DNA of 64,000 nt from positions 740,740 through 804,739 of the forward strand of contig JAGTXX020000002.1 in assembly GCA_019044685.2 (NCBI GenBank), written 5' to 3'. Shown here piece by piece: positions 12,537 to 24,445 of the stretch. The position numbers and the translations under genes were made by a program. The stretch's first letter is position 1, and each line of letters begins with the position of its first letter. Under the pieces are notes generated by a model. That model worked only from the letters and a program-made list of their open reading frames with translations. It did not search any database and was not told the DNA's origin. The DNA is from Nannochloris sp. 'desiccata' (Eukaryota > Chlorophyta > Trebouxiophyceae > Chlorellales > Chlorellaceae).

Positions 12537-14516
12537 TCACCTTGCCTTACGGCTTTTTATGACATTCCTCAGCACTCGAGAGAAATCAAGACGACTTTTT
12601 AATATCATGTGATGCATTTTATTATGCATCAGACCTACAACATACCCGCCCAAGCAAGTTACAACCAGAATAGCACCATAAGCTCCCACGGGATTCACCG
12701 CCACTGCTGCTGCAAAAGTGCCCTCGCTGCCAAATTTATGCACTTTAAAGGCTTCAAACCAGTAAAGAGCAATCATATGAACCAGATAGACATCATAAGT
12801 AACCTTCAAATAAGGAAAGAAAAGGAGTTGCTTGTTTTCAAACAAAGACGTCTGAGTGGTAGAACTTATACATAAAGCACAAGAAGACAGAAAATAACTG
12901 ACCTTGGCAAGGTGCTTAAAGAGCTTAGAGCATAAAATTGCAGAGAATAACGTAGACAAAGGCCCCGTATGTAAGCCAATAGTCAGTACAACTGCAGCTG
13001 CTGCAAGACAGAAGAGCGGGGAGCCATGATATGCCAGTGCAGCAAATGCTTGTGGATGGTTCCACAGCCTTTGTTCTTTCATTTGCCCATATACCTTGGC
13101 ATTAAGAACTAATACAGAAAATGCAACGAGAATAGCTGTGCATAGAAGACCAGCAGCAAAGCTTGCAGATCGCCGACGCAACACGGCTGTAGCCTGAAAT
13201 TTGAAGAATTGATGACAATTAACGTGAAGATTACCTCTCTATGCCAGACAATTACAATAAGAGCAGTGTACAATGATTCTCTCGCACCTTGCTGTTAAGC
13301 ATAAAGAGCCCTAAAATAACTCCGGTAGCCAAATTTCCAATTCTTGAAGGCGCTGTGAAATACAGTGTATGGTAATACCGTACTGCCACATCAGTCCCAG
13401 CAGGTCCAAGATCAGGATGAGCATATGGAGGAAGAGGCATTTTAACACCTGCAGCGTGTGCTGCGCCCCATCTCAGGCCTGCAGTAAATACAAAGGCTGC
13501 AACGGCGCCTTGGGTGACACGTTTACGGAAACCAGAAGTATCTGGAGCTGCCCAGAGAAGTAGCAATGGAAAAGCTAAATAAAATTGAAGTTGAATAGAC
13601 AAACTCCAAAAATGCTGCAAGAGAAGAAATCGTAGATTAGAGCATACTTGGATTTTAGAAGGAAGAGAAGGCCAATGTGCTTCATTCTATTCTATTAAAA
13701 ATTTAATCCTACCACACCACAGCCGCCAAATCCTATCAAATTGTTCATCAACACAAAATTTAAGGGCAAAGACTCAAGGCAGTATTCAAAAACTGTATCG
13801 TGATTTCTTTGCAGGGCAGCAGGAGCGTCTTTATTATGGTTTACACCGAAGGCAACAAGAGCCAAGGCGGTGGCGTAGGCAGGGAGCACCCTCACCACTC
13901 GTTTCCTGGAAGGAGGGCAGACAGAAATGATTAATAATTGAACGAGAATTAAATAAGTTGAAATATATATAAAAAGCTATATATGCACCTATAGTATTCT
14001 TTTACGGTGGACCAGGCACTGTTTTTGCCTGTCTTGGCGGCAGAGCCTTTGGGAACACAAGCAGCTTCCATCGCAGGAACAAGCTGCCAAGTTGCCCACA
14101 ATCCCGTCAAAACGAGGAAAATATCAACTCCAGCATTGCCAAAACTTGCCAGGCGCAAAGCTAGCACTTTGTTGAGGAGCTGGCGTTGAACAGGATAAAG
14201 AGAAAAATGGTTTAGATAAAACAGAGCAGGCATTACTGAGTACACTTTATAGCTGTGATCTCAACCACCTTACCATTTCACCCTCGTCTATTTCCAATAG
14301 CGTGCCCCAGTATAATAAACTGTGGAAACAGATCACACTCAGGCATGCAACGACACGCAATCCGTCCAAAGCTGCAAAGTCATACAGCGAAGAAGCATCC
14401 TCTGCAGGAACCTTTGTAGCGATCTTAAGCTGCTCAGATGTTTCAGGATTGCTTGAAATAGCTGTCAAGTTGATTGGGTACGCCTGCACATCCTTGGCAA
14501 TTGACTTGGTGTCCAT
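12537..14516 (-). CDS. Acyltransferase-3 family multi-pass membrane protein
   Basis: Six minus-strand exons are proposed: 14516-14282, 14235-13989, 13905-13713, 13614-13288, 13193-12903 and 12803-12537, giving 519 residues. The ATG at 14516 (MDTKSIAKD) is chosen over an upstream TTG. Family hallmarks in order are LDGLRVVACLSVICFHS, GNAGVDIFLVLTGLW, YYRKRVVRVLPAY (made only when exons 2 and 3 join), HFWSLSIQLQFYL and LAKVTYDVYLVH (made by joining exons 5 and 6). Many hydrophobic helices are present. Relatives move acyl groups onto lipids or sugars, as in OafA and NRF-6. Two oddities: the first intron model is only 46 nt (GAGG/GTGAAA donor), and the fifth intron is 99 nt, in frame and stop-free, so its retention would insert 33 residues. 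The usual Glu of the LSVEEQF motif is Gln here. Confidence 0.8.
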
Positions 14517-15147
14517 TGAAGCTGAACAGCACCAAAATCGCGGCAGTCTTATCAAGATAGATCTTTAAAGGGGCGACAGAGGTCTGCTGCTTCACCTCAA
14601 AAAGTAATTCAATCGATCAGCAGCTTCATTAATGCCAAATATCGAGGTCTTCAACTCGACCACTCGGTGTCCAAAATTGGAGTCCACTGAAGATCCAGAA
14701 GTTAGGCAAGAGAACTATATTACAGAAAGATGTCTTGATACGTCTAGAACTATAAATGGGTTCATTTAACTCGTATGCTGTTATAAGAGTACTACGTAAG
14801 CGGGAAAGAAGCAGACAGTTATTAAAAAAAAACGAAATAGAAAAAATTTGATTGGCGGGGTTGTTTCAAACAACAAAAGATAGAAGTAACACCCCGGGTG
14901 ATGTGATAAAAATGAACCGCTTAAGAAGTAGACTGATAGAGATGGCTGCTATAAGTAAGAACAACCAACCAATCAATCAAACAAATAAATAATTAAAGAA
15001 GAAGGGAAAGGTAAACTATTTAATTTTCATTGTTACTGCCTCAAGCAAAGAAGACTCTCTCGGCAGGAAGAATCATTTGTAGTCTGTAAGCTAAAAGAAT
15101 CAAACAATACTCTAGTAAAGTACTTGAATAGTATTCTAAATCTAAAT
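14517..15147. other. Intergenic, AT-rich
   Basis: About 630 bp between two minus-strand genes: the acyltransferase promoter side and the 3' flank of the zinc-finger gene. No coding frame, repeat or RNA gene was recognised. Confidence 0.4.
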
Positions 15148-16181
15148 TTAATCCATCATGATTTCCTCTTTAAACTTTTCAGATTGCTCTAATCGAGCTT
15201 CTTCATTATCTTCTAATCCTCTCAACCGACGCAATGTAGCGACTATTCTAGGTGACTGCCCAGCCAGAGGACCTTGTGCACCAAAAGTAGGCTGTCCATC
15301 AGCCCCGTGTTTTCGTGTATGTTTAAATAAATTGCGTGCTAGTATAGGGCCACCTCCACAGCAAGCACACGAATTCATTCTTCTACCGAGACACATTGGG
15401 CAAGGTTCTCTATGAGCCATTTTGCCTTCCCATTCTATTGTGCCTTTCCCAGAACATAGTTTGCATCGTTGGACACCGTAGCCATGGCACGCATGGCATT
15501 CACGAACAGCACGAAGCCGTGCGCGAAGAGCTGCTGCTGCAGCTGTTCCTACAGTCAATGCCAACACGAGCTGCAAAAAGAAGAAAATAATAATAGAGAA
15601 ATAAATTTAGACTTTTGATTAGATCTTTTTAAAAATACGACATTTTAAAAGTAGAACAGCTACATGTACATCTTAATACCGCTGATACTTACCGCTGAGG
15701 TCACAGCAGTGGATAATGGTGATCCAGACCTGCCACTGCTTGCTGTTCGGGCCACTCGTGCCGGTTGCACGGTCGCATACACAACCCTAGATAGGGACGC
15801 AGTAGGGGTTTCTAATGTTTGTGCAGCTTCTATTGTTCGGGTAACTAACAAAGGGCGGCCTGGTGGTCGAGTCATTGCAGTTCTAGTGGCGCTACTTGTG
15901 CTTGTGGGATTCTGGACAGCAGGGCCTTCTATGCTCGAGCTCACAGGGTGAAAACCCTGAGTGGGCCTCAAGGCATTGCGTGATAGGGGCCTCGAACGAG
16001 CAACATGCGTGTCAGTCAGACTACAATGCTGCGATCTTAGTGTTTGAGGCCGAATCGGCGCCACAAAAGGTGTGAACAAAGCTGTGGAGCAGCCACATCC
16101 TCGGGCTGTTCGGGCTTCACCAAAATTCGAGAGCACGCTACACATCATAGTAGCGTCCCTTTGATTCAAATAAGCAAACAT
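15148..16181 (-). CDS. DnaJ-type cysteine-rich zinc-finger protein, probably plastid
   Basis: Minus-strand exons 16181-15693 and 15570-15148 join in phase 0 (GTAAGT...TTGCAG), giving 303 residues. The ATG at 16181 is taken because the longer frame begins with TTG. The first 160 residues are rich in Ser, Thr, Arg and Pro with few acids, which fits an organelle transit peptide plus linker. A hydrophobic segment (LVLALTVGTAAAAAL) precedes four zinc-binding pairs: CHACHGYG, CKLCSGKG, CPMCLGRR and CACCGGG. Proteins with an isolated DnaJ zinc finger in plants (BSD2, PSA2 and relatives) are thiol-dependent assembly factors for Rubisco or photosystems. Which of these, if any, this one matches cannot be decided here. 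It is divergently paired with plastid bS21. Confidence 0.78.
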
Positions 16182-16548
16182 ATTGGTCGTTTGCCGGTTC
16201 AAAGGCCTTTTGACAGGTTCTATTTGAAATTATTATTAAATTATTAACTTAGTTTTTGACCTCATTTCTAGAATACAGCCGCTAGGGGCACCGTCGCGTC
16301 TTAATTGCATTCAAGATTTATTTGCACGGCATCGGTAGTAAAAGAATCAGAATTTACGAGAGCAATGGGTTCAAATTTATGGCATTGACGTCGCCACATT
16401 TCCTGGGTCGTGGACGAAGTCCCACCAATAATCATATTTTCCCACAAATTTTGATTATAATGACGCGCATTGCCTATAGATCAACCAATTGAAATCATTA
16501 AAGATTGTAGAAATAAGCTAGCACCGATTGCTGGAAACATTAACGCAA
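16182..16548. promoter_or_regulatory. Shared divergent promoter region, zinc-finger gene and plastid bS21
   Basis: Two genes for probable plastid proteins diverge from this 367-bp interval, so a bidirectional promoter is likely. A TGACGTC palindrome-like element sits at 16386-16391 (TGACGTCG), a common bZIP-type core. No direct evidence of use. Confidence 0.35.
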
Positions 16549-17317
16549 ATGGCAGCGGCTCTCCAGACTTCTTTTGCCGGCCTTAGGCTCGGAGCCCCCG
16601 TGCAGAAGCGCAATGCTTTCGTTAGCAATGGAAATGCCCAAAAGCTCGCAATGAAGGCTAAGCATACCTTCCAGGTGGAGGTAAGCAACGAATTTCGAAC
16701 GGCTGCTTATCTAGACAAGGGATGCTGTTGCGGTATAGAGAGCACTGTAGAGCCTTAATACCTGCGATTTATAATCGAGTGTTCATCTAGTTTATAACGA
16801 TCTGCTCTTTGGCTTCGATGTACCGTCTTGGGCCAATCCCACATGCCATCTCTACTACTTTTTATATTTATTTTATTTCTCTTTTGTTCTTTGTTATTCT
16901 TGCTGTAGGTTGTTGTAGGTAGCGACGAGCCCCAGGATATGGCAATGAAGAGGTTCCGCAGGGAGGTTATGTCCACTGGCCTCGTTCAGGAGGTAAGCTT
17001 TGGATTGTTTTTTCTTTGAACGGGGACATTATTCCTTGGTGAATTCATATTGTTCATCTGTTTCTGCTTCTAATCTTTAATTCATCAATTCATCTGCACA
17101 GGTTCGCCGTCGTCGTTATTTCGAAAACTCCGTTGAATTAAAGAAGAGAAAGGACAGAGAATCCCGTGTGAAGGCCAAACGCAACCGTCAGTTCCCTCCT
17201 AAAAGCTACAGCCAAACAACCGCACAAGAACCCAGTCCTTTCAGTGATATGTTTGGAACCCCTGAGGATATCTTTGCTGATGTATTGGTGGGTGATGACG
17301 CGCCATCTCTTGCATAA
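16549..17317 (+). CDS. RPS21: Ribosomal protein bS21, plastid precursor
   Basis: Three exons, 16549-16680, 16909-16992 and 17102-17317, all joined in phase 0 with GTAAGC donors, give 143 residues. The N-terminal 40 residues (AALQTSFAGLRLGAPVQK, basic and Ser/Ala-rich) form a transit peptide. The bS21 core follows: VVVGSDEPQDMAMKRFRREV and then VRRRRYFENSVELKKRK, the typical Arg-rich helix. An acidic C-terminal tail of about 35 residues extends beyond the bacterial protein. bS21 sits on the platform of the small ribosomal subunit and helps initiation. The call is firm because the core is assembled only by correct splicing. Confidence 0.92.
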
Positions 17318-17805
17318 ATTAAAGAGTAGAGAAAATAGAGAGAGTGGCAAAATGACTGCAGCTTTTTGATCAATGATTTAGTTGACCTGTCTTCCCTTGT
17401 GATGAATGTACTCCCTTCCATTAACTCATGCAAAGTATACCTTTCTGTAGTTTTGTGCGTGTAGGGTGAGGATGATTTAGGTGCCCCTCCTAGCTGAAAT
17501 TACTTCTTCAATTGTTGGTGGCGGGACAAATTATTCATTTATAGAAATTCTATTAAATAGTTATACAAGGAAGCTTTTAGGCTGGATACGTAGATGAAAA
17601 TGTGTGTGGATCACAATTTGGATCTCTCAGTGAAATAATGCAACGATTTTTTTTATATAAATAGTTAATAGGTTAGCTGTACTCATCGGACTCTCTTGTA
17701 AATCCTTGAAAATATAGAAATGCTGGGAAAGCTATTTAGAATACATTTATTTAATACTTGCGATATATATAACAAGGGATTGCGTATGATAGGTACTCGA
17801 TAACG
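17318..17805. other. Intergenic between bS21 and the 338-residue gene
   Basis: About 490 bp, AT-rich, with TATATATAA at 17763-17771 some 35 bp before the next ATG. No gene recognised. Confidence 0.4.
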
Positions 17806-18822
17806 ATGCCAAAACCTCGCAAAGCTGCAGCTTCGCAAACATTATTCTCAATAGGACCCTGGCAACATCGAAGTGAAAAACGCGAAGATACAGCAAAGCC
17901 TGGAGATGTCGACTACACAGTGGTACATGAAGACTTAATTAAAATCGAGACGAGCGCCAAAGGGCACCCAAGCGCGGATTCAAGCCAGCAAAAACCTGAT
18001 CAAGTGATCAAAAGCCAATCTGCCCCAACTGCCGCTGCTACAGGTGGTGGCTGGCGCACCAAGAAGCTAGTGCAGCAAGCAGATGGAGAGGATGATGTAT
18101 CAATGCTAGCCTCGATTCAAGATCTAAGAAGCTGCGAACTTCTCCCTGAAAACCCCATCATAGTAGAAACAACAGCAATTGCTGATGCTCTACAGGAACA
18201 TCGACATCCCATCGGCGGCACCACGATCCCTTCGTCTTCTTCTTCTTCTCTAGCTGGCACTGCCTTAGTAGTCCTATTAGGCGGCTCTAGATTAGTCGGC
18301 AACTTCACTCTACTAGATCAACCTTCTATTACCTACCCTCTTCACGGCAAAGAGATCACATCTTATAGAGAATGCACTCGAGATCCAGAATGGAGTATCG
18401 TTAAATTACATCTACTACGCTTACCAAACAGAGAACTACCTCGAGAGATTGTACTATTAGCTGAACGTACAGGTGGAGATGCGATGACGTTAAGGTCTCC
18501 AGTAGAATGGCAGGGGGATGAAGTGGAGGCATTTGCGGAACAAGAATTAAAGAAGGGAGAGGGCGGTGATATCGATAATGACGGTTTTGTTGATATGGGA
18601 ACTAGTTTTGATTGTGTAGAGGGTTTGGAGCTGGAATTTGAATGCCATAGGTTATTAATTGGTGCAGCAGCAGATGCAGAGTTAAGTAAAGTCATGCCTG
18701 GCGCTGTAGGTATGGATGCAATGATAAACATAGGACCCATGAAATTGACTTGGAAGAAAAAAGTTCAAGGCGGTGGCTCTGGGGTTTATGTTAGTATTAA
18801 AAGATTTGAACAAAGGGTGTAG
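17806..18822 (+). CDS. Unrecognised protein, 338 residues, single exon
   Basis: An uninterrupted frame from ATG 17806 to TAG. I do not recognise the family. Residues 1-110 are charged and probably disordered (MPKPRKAAASQT start, basic, possible nuclear signal). Residues 110-240 look folded, with a glycine-containing hydrophobic strand (TALVVLLGGSRLVGNFTLL) and the block PEWSIVKLHLLRLPNREL. A D-rich stretch (GGDIDNDGFVDMG) follows and the C terminus is mixed alpha/beta ending in KRFEQRV. There is no signal peptide or convincing membrane helix. Codon use resembles its neighbours, so it is probably a real, lineage-restricted or fast-evolving gene. Confidence 0.72.
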   Translation: MPKPRKAAASQTLFSIGPWQHRSEKREDTAKPGDVDYTVVHEDLIKIETSAKGHPSADSSQQKPDQVIKSQSAPTAAATGGGWRTKKLVQQADGEDDVSMLASIQDLRSCELLPENPIIVETTAIADALQEHRHPIGGTTIPSSSSSSLAGTALVVLLGGSRLVGNFTLLDQPSITYPLHGKEITSYRECTRDPEWSIVKLHLLRLPNRELPREIVLLAERTGGDAMTLRSPVEWQGDEVEAFAEQELKKGEGGDIDNDGFVDMGTSFDCVEGLELEFECHRLLIGAAADAELSKVMPGAVGMDAMINIGPMKLTWKKKVQGGGSGVYVSIKRFEQRV

Positions 18823-19205
18823 TGCCCAGGCTGTTTTTCTGTTGGCCATACTCTTGTTTATTATTCCCTTTAGTGTACAGAAGGTTTTATGAAAAGAAAA
18901 TATCTAGACAAAGAGTTATTTAGGGATGATGATGGCATGAACTTAAAAGTTTGGTGACAGTGACGCGAGCAAGAGAAGGCTTCTTCGGGTCAAAAACATC
19001 TCTCCTCAGTTGTTCAAGCCATAATCGAATCATTAAACAAGTGGATCTGCGAATTGATCACTCGATTGAGTTATTCGAGCAGCACGAGGCTTGAACACTC
19101 TGAGGTTTTGACTCCCCAAAAGCTCGATCATTGTTTTTGTTCTTCGGGTTCAAAGATCAAGAGGTCTCCCTAGTTTTTTTGCTCTAAAGACTAGATTATA
19201 TTATC
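18823..19205. other. Intergenic / Tudor-SN leader region
   Basis: About 380 bp with the 3' flank of the preceding gene and the leader of Tudor-SN. Clusters of CTCGA and TCGAG words appear at 19050-19140. No additional gene seen. Confidence 0.35.
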
Positions 19206-22200
19206 ATGGCTGCTCCTCAGGGTGGATGGATGCGCGGGATCGTCAAGGAGGTTCTCTCTGGAGACACGGTAGTTGTGATGGCCGCAGCTAAGACTGGCAT
19301 CCCACCTGAAAAACGCCTCACGTTGTCATCTCTGCAGGCTCCCAGATTAGTAAGTTGTAGTTGATGCGATGAACATGCTATAGTAAGACAGTGATCGCGA
19401 TGTCAAGCCAAGGACGCGGGACGGGTCTGATTTCCTTCTTGTCATTGCCATCACTAGGAAGATCTCTGTTTTAGCTGTGATCCGTGCAGAACACTTTCAT
19501 CGTGCCACTCTATTAACACTCTATTAACACATCCAAACTATTGTACCATCTCCAGGGCCGCCGAGATGGCGCTACGCGTGATGAACCGTTTGCTTGGCAG
19601 TCCCGTGAGTTCCTCCGCAAGTTGGCTGCTGGCAAACCCTGTGTCTTCCGCGTTGATTACGCACTGGAAGCAGCTGGTGGCCGTGAGTTTGGTACTGTCT
19701 TTGTCAACGAAAAAGAAAACGTGGCTTTGGCATCCGTCGCAGCAGGCTTTTCTCGTGTCCGCGCTTCCGGCGCTCAGCAGTCACCTTATTACGACGACCT
19801 TGTCAAAGCTCAAGAGGCTGCCGAAGCTAAATCTCTTGGTGTACACAGCAAAAATACAGACTCTGTTGCTGATGCTGTTCGCGAACCTGCAGATGAATTT
19901 GATGCTGCTGGGTTCTTGAACAGAGTGGGTAAAGGCAAGCCGGTTGATGCTATTGTCGAGGCTGCAATTTCAGGTTCTACTTTAAGAGTTACTCTATTAC
20001 CTGATTTGACATCTGCTACAGTTATGGTAGCAGGTGTACAGTGCCCTGGTATGGGACGTAGACCTGCTGTTGCACCTGCTGCTGGTTCTGATAATGCAAG
20101 TGCTGCAGCCAGCAAGGGAGGCCCTGCTGCAGGCACTGCAGCAGCAGCTGTCGCAGCCGGTGCTTCTTCCACAGCTGGAGATGGTCAACCTGAACCTTTC
20201 GCACGCGAAGCTCGTCATTTTACTGAAATTCGCTGCTTAAACAGGGATGTTAAATTAATTCTTGAAGGTGTGAGTCAATTTGGGGTTCTTGTGTGCTCAG
20301 TCCATTATCCCTCTGCCCCCGGTGCTGCTGACGCTGCAGTTGACCTAGGCTCTGATTTAATCAAAGTTGGACTCGGTAAAGCAGTTGAATGGAGTCTTAA
20401 TATGATGACGTCGGGTGCATTTAAATTACGTGAAGCTGAACGTGCTGCTCGTCAGTCTAAAACCGGTCTTTGGCATTCCTATGTGCCTCAAGCAACAAAT
20501 TCTTCAAAGTTAAGTGATAAATTTACAGGTATTGTTATTGAAGTCGTTTCTGGAGATTGTTTGATAGTCAAGGATGCTTCGAATAACGTGGAACGTCGTG
20601 TGATGATCTCTTCAATCAGAGCACCACGTGGAGCCACACGAGACAGAGCAGCAGAACCATGGGCAGCAGAGGGCAAAGAATTCTTAAGACAAAGATTGAT
20701 TGGTAAAGAAGTCTCTGTCAGTATGGAGTACACGCGTAAAGTACCTGCTATGGTCGGTGCTACTGCTGGACCTGCAAGTGAAGATCGCGTCATGTCTTTT
20801 GGAACAGTGACAATTTCTGAAAAATCCGGTCTGGAAAATAAGGAAAATAATATTGCAGAGTTGTTACTGATGCGTGGTCTTGCTCAAGTTATCAAACATC
20901 GTGGTGATGAAGAACGTAGTGCCCATTTTGAAGATTTAATCAATGCAGAAGATGTCGGTAAAAAGGGTAAAAAAGGCCAATGGAGTAGTAAAGAACCTGC
21001 TGCTCCACGAATCAATGATGTGACTGGTTCTGGATCTGCAGCACGTGCTAGGCAGTATTTGCCATTCTTACAACGTGCTGGAAAAGTATCTGGTATCGTA
21101 GAGTATGTTCTAGGTGGCAGTAGATTAAAAATTCATGTCCCTAAAGAAGGAGTGACCTTGGCGTTCTCTCCTTCAGGCGTTCGTTGCCCTGCTCGTGAAG
21201 AGCCTTATGCCCCAGAAGCACTAGCATTCACTCGCAGCCATTGCTTACAACGCGATGTTGACATTGAAGTTAACTCTGTTGATAAATCTGGCACATTTTT
21301 AGGTAGTTTACGTGTGCCTGCTGCGAGTGCCAGTCCCAGTGGACATGGCAAAGCGTTGAACCTTGGAGTGGCGTTGCTTGAGAATGGCTTAGCTAAATTA
21401 CATCCTTCCTTTGAAGGAGATCACGAACTCGATGCAGCACAAGCTAAAGCGCAGAAACATCGTGCTGGGTTGTGGGAAAAAGAGGACCCCGAGGCTGCTG
21501 CACGCGCTGCTGCTGCTGCTGCTGCCAGTGCTGAGGGCGATGTCGGCCCTGGTGCTGCTGCCTCTAATGGAGCTTCCTCAAAGCGCGAGGTTGTCGAGGT
21601 TGTTGTCACTGATGTGACTGATGCTAATACATTTTACATTCAGCTTTCTAGTGAAGCTCGTGCTGCCTGGGTCGCTGAACAGCTTGCCAATATGTCTCTT
21701 GATTCTGCACCTGCCCCCTCTTCCATTTTAAAAACAGGCGATAAATGTTTAGCAAAATTCGCTGCTGATGGTCTTTGGTACCGTGCTCAGGTAGAGAAGG
21801 TACATGCTCAAGATCCTACTGCTCCTCAATATGATATGTTGTTCTTGGATTTTGGTAACAAGGATAGAGTCCCTGCCAGTGCTGTGCGCCCATCACCCCC
21901 TGAATTGGCAGCAGTACCGCCACAAGCTCATTTAGCTGCTTTGGCGTATGTCCGTGCTCCCGAATTGGATGCAGACTATGGCGTTGAAGCAGCACAAGCT
22001 CTTTCTGAGATGGTTGGCAGCGGTAAGAAACTGAGAGCTATTATCGAAGCTAGGGAAAGACCTGCTGGCGCTCCTGTTGCAACTAAAGGATGGGGTAACA
22101 CCAGTGCTGCTGCTACTGCTCCAGTTGGACAATATAAGCTGTTATTAACTGTCCTTCTTGGCGATGAAGCTACCCCTGAAGATTACAACGACTCTGTAAA

Positions 22201-22414
22201 TTGTCATTTAGTCTCTCAGGGTCTTGCTCGTGTGGTAGAGCCACGCCGAGGTCGTCCTGCGCCTACCGGTGAAGCGGGTGCTGTGTATGAGGCTGTACGT
22301 GCTGCTCAGGATGATGCGCGTGCTGATCATGCTGGTATTTTTGAATACGGCGATCCTGGTTCTGATGATGAAGATGATGGCGGGTTTCCTGCGATGAATG
22401 GTGGCAAACGTTGA
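19206..22414 (+). CDS. TSN: Tudor staphylococcal nuclease (Tudor-SN/SND1)
   Basis: Exons 19206-19349 and 19556-22414 join in phase 0 (GTAAGT...TCTCCAG), giving 1000 residues. The order is four staphylococcal-nuclease-like repeats starting near residues 9 (MRGIVKEVLSGDTVVV), 166, 343 (GIVIEVVSGDCLIV) and 533 (GIVEYVLGGSRLKIHV). A Tudor domain near 730-790 (CLAKFAADGLWYRAQV, then FLDFGNKDRV) is followed by a partial fifth nuclease fold. This is the standard TSN plan. Family members bind RNA and methylated arginines, scaffold stress granules and influence mRNA decay and splicing. Ala-rich linkers (residues about 190-215 and 690-720) are longer than usual. Cytoplasmic location expected. Confidence 0.95.
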
Positions 22415-22853
22415 AGACCGTTCACCTATCAAATCTTTCTTTATATTGTGGTGAAGAGCTAATATTAAGTATTCAAGTTTGCGCCCGTTGATATACCTGG
22501 ATGGTTTCCAGAAATTAGAAAGTAAAATAAAATAGTATCAAGTTGTTGCTTTGTTTCTACTTTTCATACTTGGCTTGTACGGCGTTTTTTCTTTGTTCCA
22601 GTCTTTAGCTATCAAAAAAAAGGAAAAGCGAAGAGAAGGAAGATTAAAAGACTGCGCCGGAGGTCTTATTTCGTTTTCTCTCTTTTCACCTTTTTCTGGT
22701 CAGTAAGTAACAGTTGTAAGAATTTACAAGAAGAATGTTATGAGTTTCGAGTATAAGTATGAATATATACGAAAATTTTATCTAGACATCAAGGGATAAA
22801 GAAGAGTTTCAAAATGAAATATATTTTTGATTTAGGACCGCCCGCTTAGTGGA
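22415..22853. other. Convergent intergenic region
   Basis: Holds the 3' ends of Tudor-SN and the facing plastid-protein gene. AT-rich, no further gene recognised. Confidence 0.4.
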
Positions 22854-24073
22854 TTACTGTTCCACTCCTCCTTCATCTCTTTCTTCTGGTGGTGTAGATG
22901 ACGGTAATCCCATTGCAGCATCCAAATCGACTTCATATAACGATACAATACGTAATCTAGCAGCATCATCTTCTGTAGCACCGAAAATATCTCTTAAATT
23001 GACACGAGCTGCCTCTTCAGGTGACGACACCAAGGCTTCATTTTCAATCAAATATTGCATTTTTGAAAATAAAGCACGAGAGGTAGCTTTTCTCTCAATA
23101 CCAGCAGCAGACATACCAGTCGTATCAAACATGACATTACCGTACTTCTCATAAACACGCTTAGCACGTTCGCCAAGTGCTTCAGCCACGTGGGCATCAT
23201 CTAAAGCCAGGGCTGCTTTTAAAGCAATCAAATCGTCAACCGCTTCTTGATCAAATTTACGCTCACCCAGTAAAAACCAAAGATACTTACGGAATAACTC
23301 AACGGGAGAGAATCCAGTGCGGAATCGGATGCCGCCAATGACAGAGCCGGTTAATCCAGCACGGTTGCTAGGTAAAAATTTACTAATCTCATCAACGACG
23401 GTTTTGTTTTTATTTACTGTGCGCGTGCGCTTGCCTTGGCTAGAGAAGCCTTTGAGGACAGTACGGCCAAGAGCAATGACAAAGGTTACTCCCATAAAGG
23501 CACCCATGCCTACGAGAGACCAGTACGCGACAGGGTTGCCAAGTAAGAAATTTTGAGCTGATCTCAATGGACCACCAGTGGAAGAAGGTGAAGATGGTTG
23601 TTGTTCAGAAGAAGGAACAGCAATATAGGCTTCAGGAGCAGCAGGAGCTGCTGAGAATTCCGATTTAACTGCATCTGCTGCAGCAGAAACGGCAGTAGCA
23701 GCGTTTTCAATAGCATCTTGAGCAGCTTCAGTGGCTGCCGTCAATCCTTCCTGAACTTGTTGCTGAGCTGCGGAATCCTGTCCTGACTCGGCACGTACAC
23801 GCACAATAGATCGATGAGTAATCGGTGCGCCTAAAGAAAGATTTGCTGGACCTGAAGAATTGAAGAGACAGAGAGAAGCAAAATTAATAACAAAGAAGAA
23901 TTATCAAAAAGAAGGGGACGTTGCACTAGCAAGTGTTGAAGTAAGATGTGCAACATAAATTGCGCCTAGATTTGCTTGATCGGGTACTTACGAGTAACAT
24001 TCAATGTATTACGACGTGCCACAGGAATCTGGTTGACGCCAAGACTTGCGTGTCTCCCTATCGAGTTGCTCAT
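22854..24073 (-). CDS. Plastid-targeted membrane protein of unknown function
   Basis: Minus-strand exons 24073-23992 and 23851-22854 join in phase 1 (GTAAGT...CTTCAG) to give 359 residues. The N-terminal 45 residues are basic and hydroxylated, ending near SIVRVRAES, a typical plastid cleavage context. An Ala-rich helical stretch follows, then one hydrophobic segment (VAYWSLVGMGAFMGVTFVIALG). The C-terminal soluble half is conserved-looking: RKYLWFLLGER, then MFDTTGMSAAGIERKATSRALF, and GATEDDAARLRIVSLYEVDL. I associate this C-terminal pattern with an uncharacterised plastid protein family of plants and algae but cannot name it. Topology and function are unknown. Confidence 0.75.
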
Positions 24074-24445
24074 TTTATGGGTAAGCATTATCCCTAGAAA
24101 GCTTATCTGCAGACCTCAGAGCTGTTGTATCTTTTACTTATGACTTCAAGCAATATGTTGGGTAACAATGTGACTTTCCAGAGCGTGCGATGGGAAGAGA
24201 TATAGGCAACCTCAGCGACAATGAACAAAGCCTGCACGGAGGAAAGCCGCCTGGAAGGACCCAACAGCAACGTTATATTAGATTCATATTTGCAATGCAT
24301 GTATATGTGTATTGCATGTAAAGTAACAAAAAAGCTTGCGGACAGCCGGGGAGACTTGCGATGCACTCATAAATTACTTTAATCAACTTGAAATTCAAAC
24401 AAATCTGTTTGATAGCTAATTATTCTGCATTAACTACCTACAGTT
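24074..24445. promoter_or_regulatory. Divergent promoter region, plastid membrane protein and WDR43
   Basis: 372 bp separate the two divergent starts, so both promoters lie here. The small minus-strand frame at 24103-24366 shows no family features and is ignored. Confidence 0.35.
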
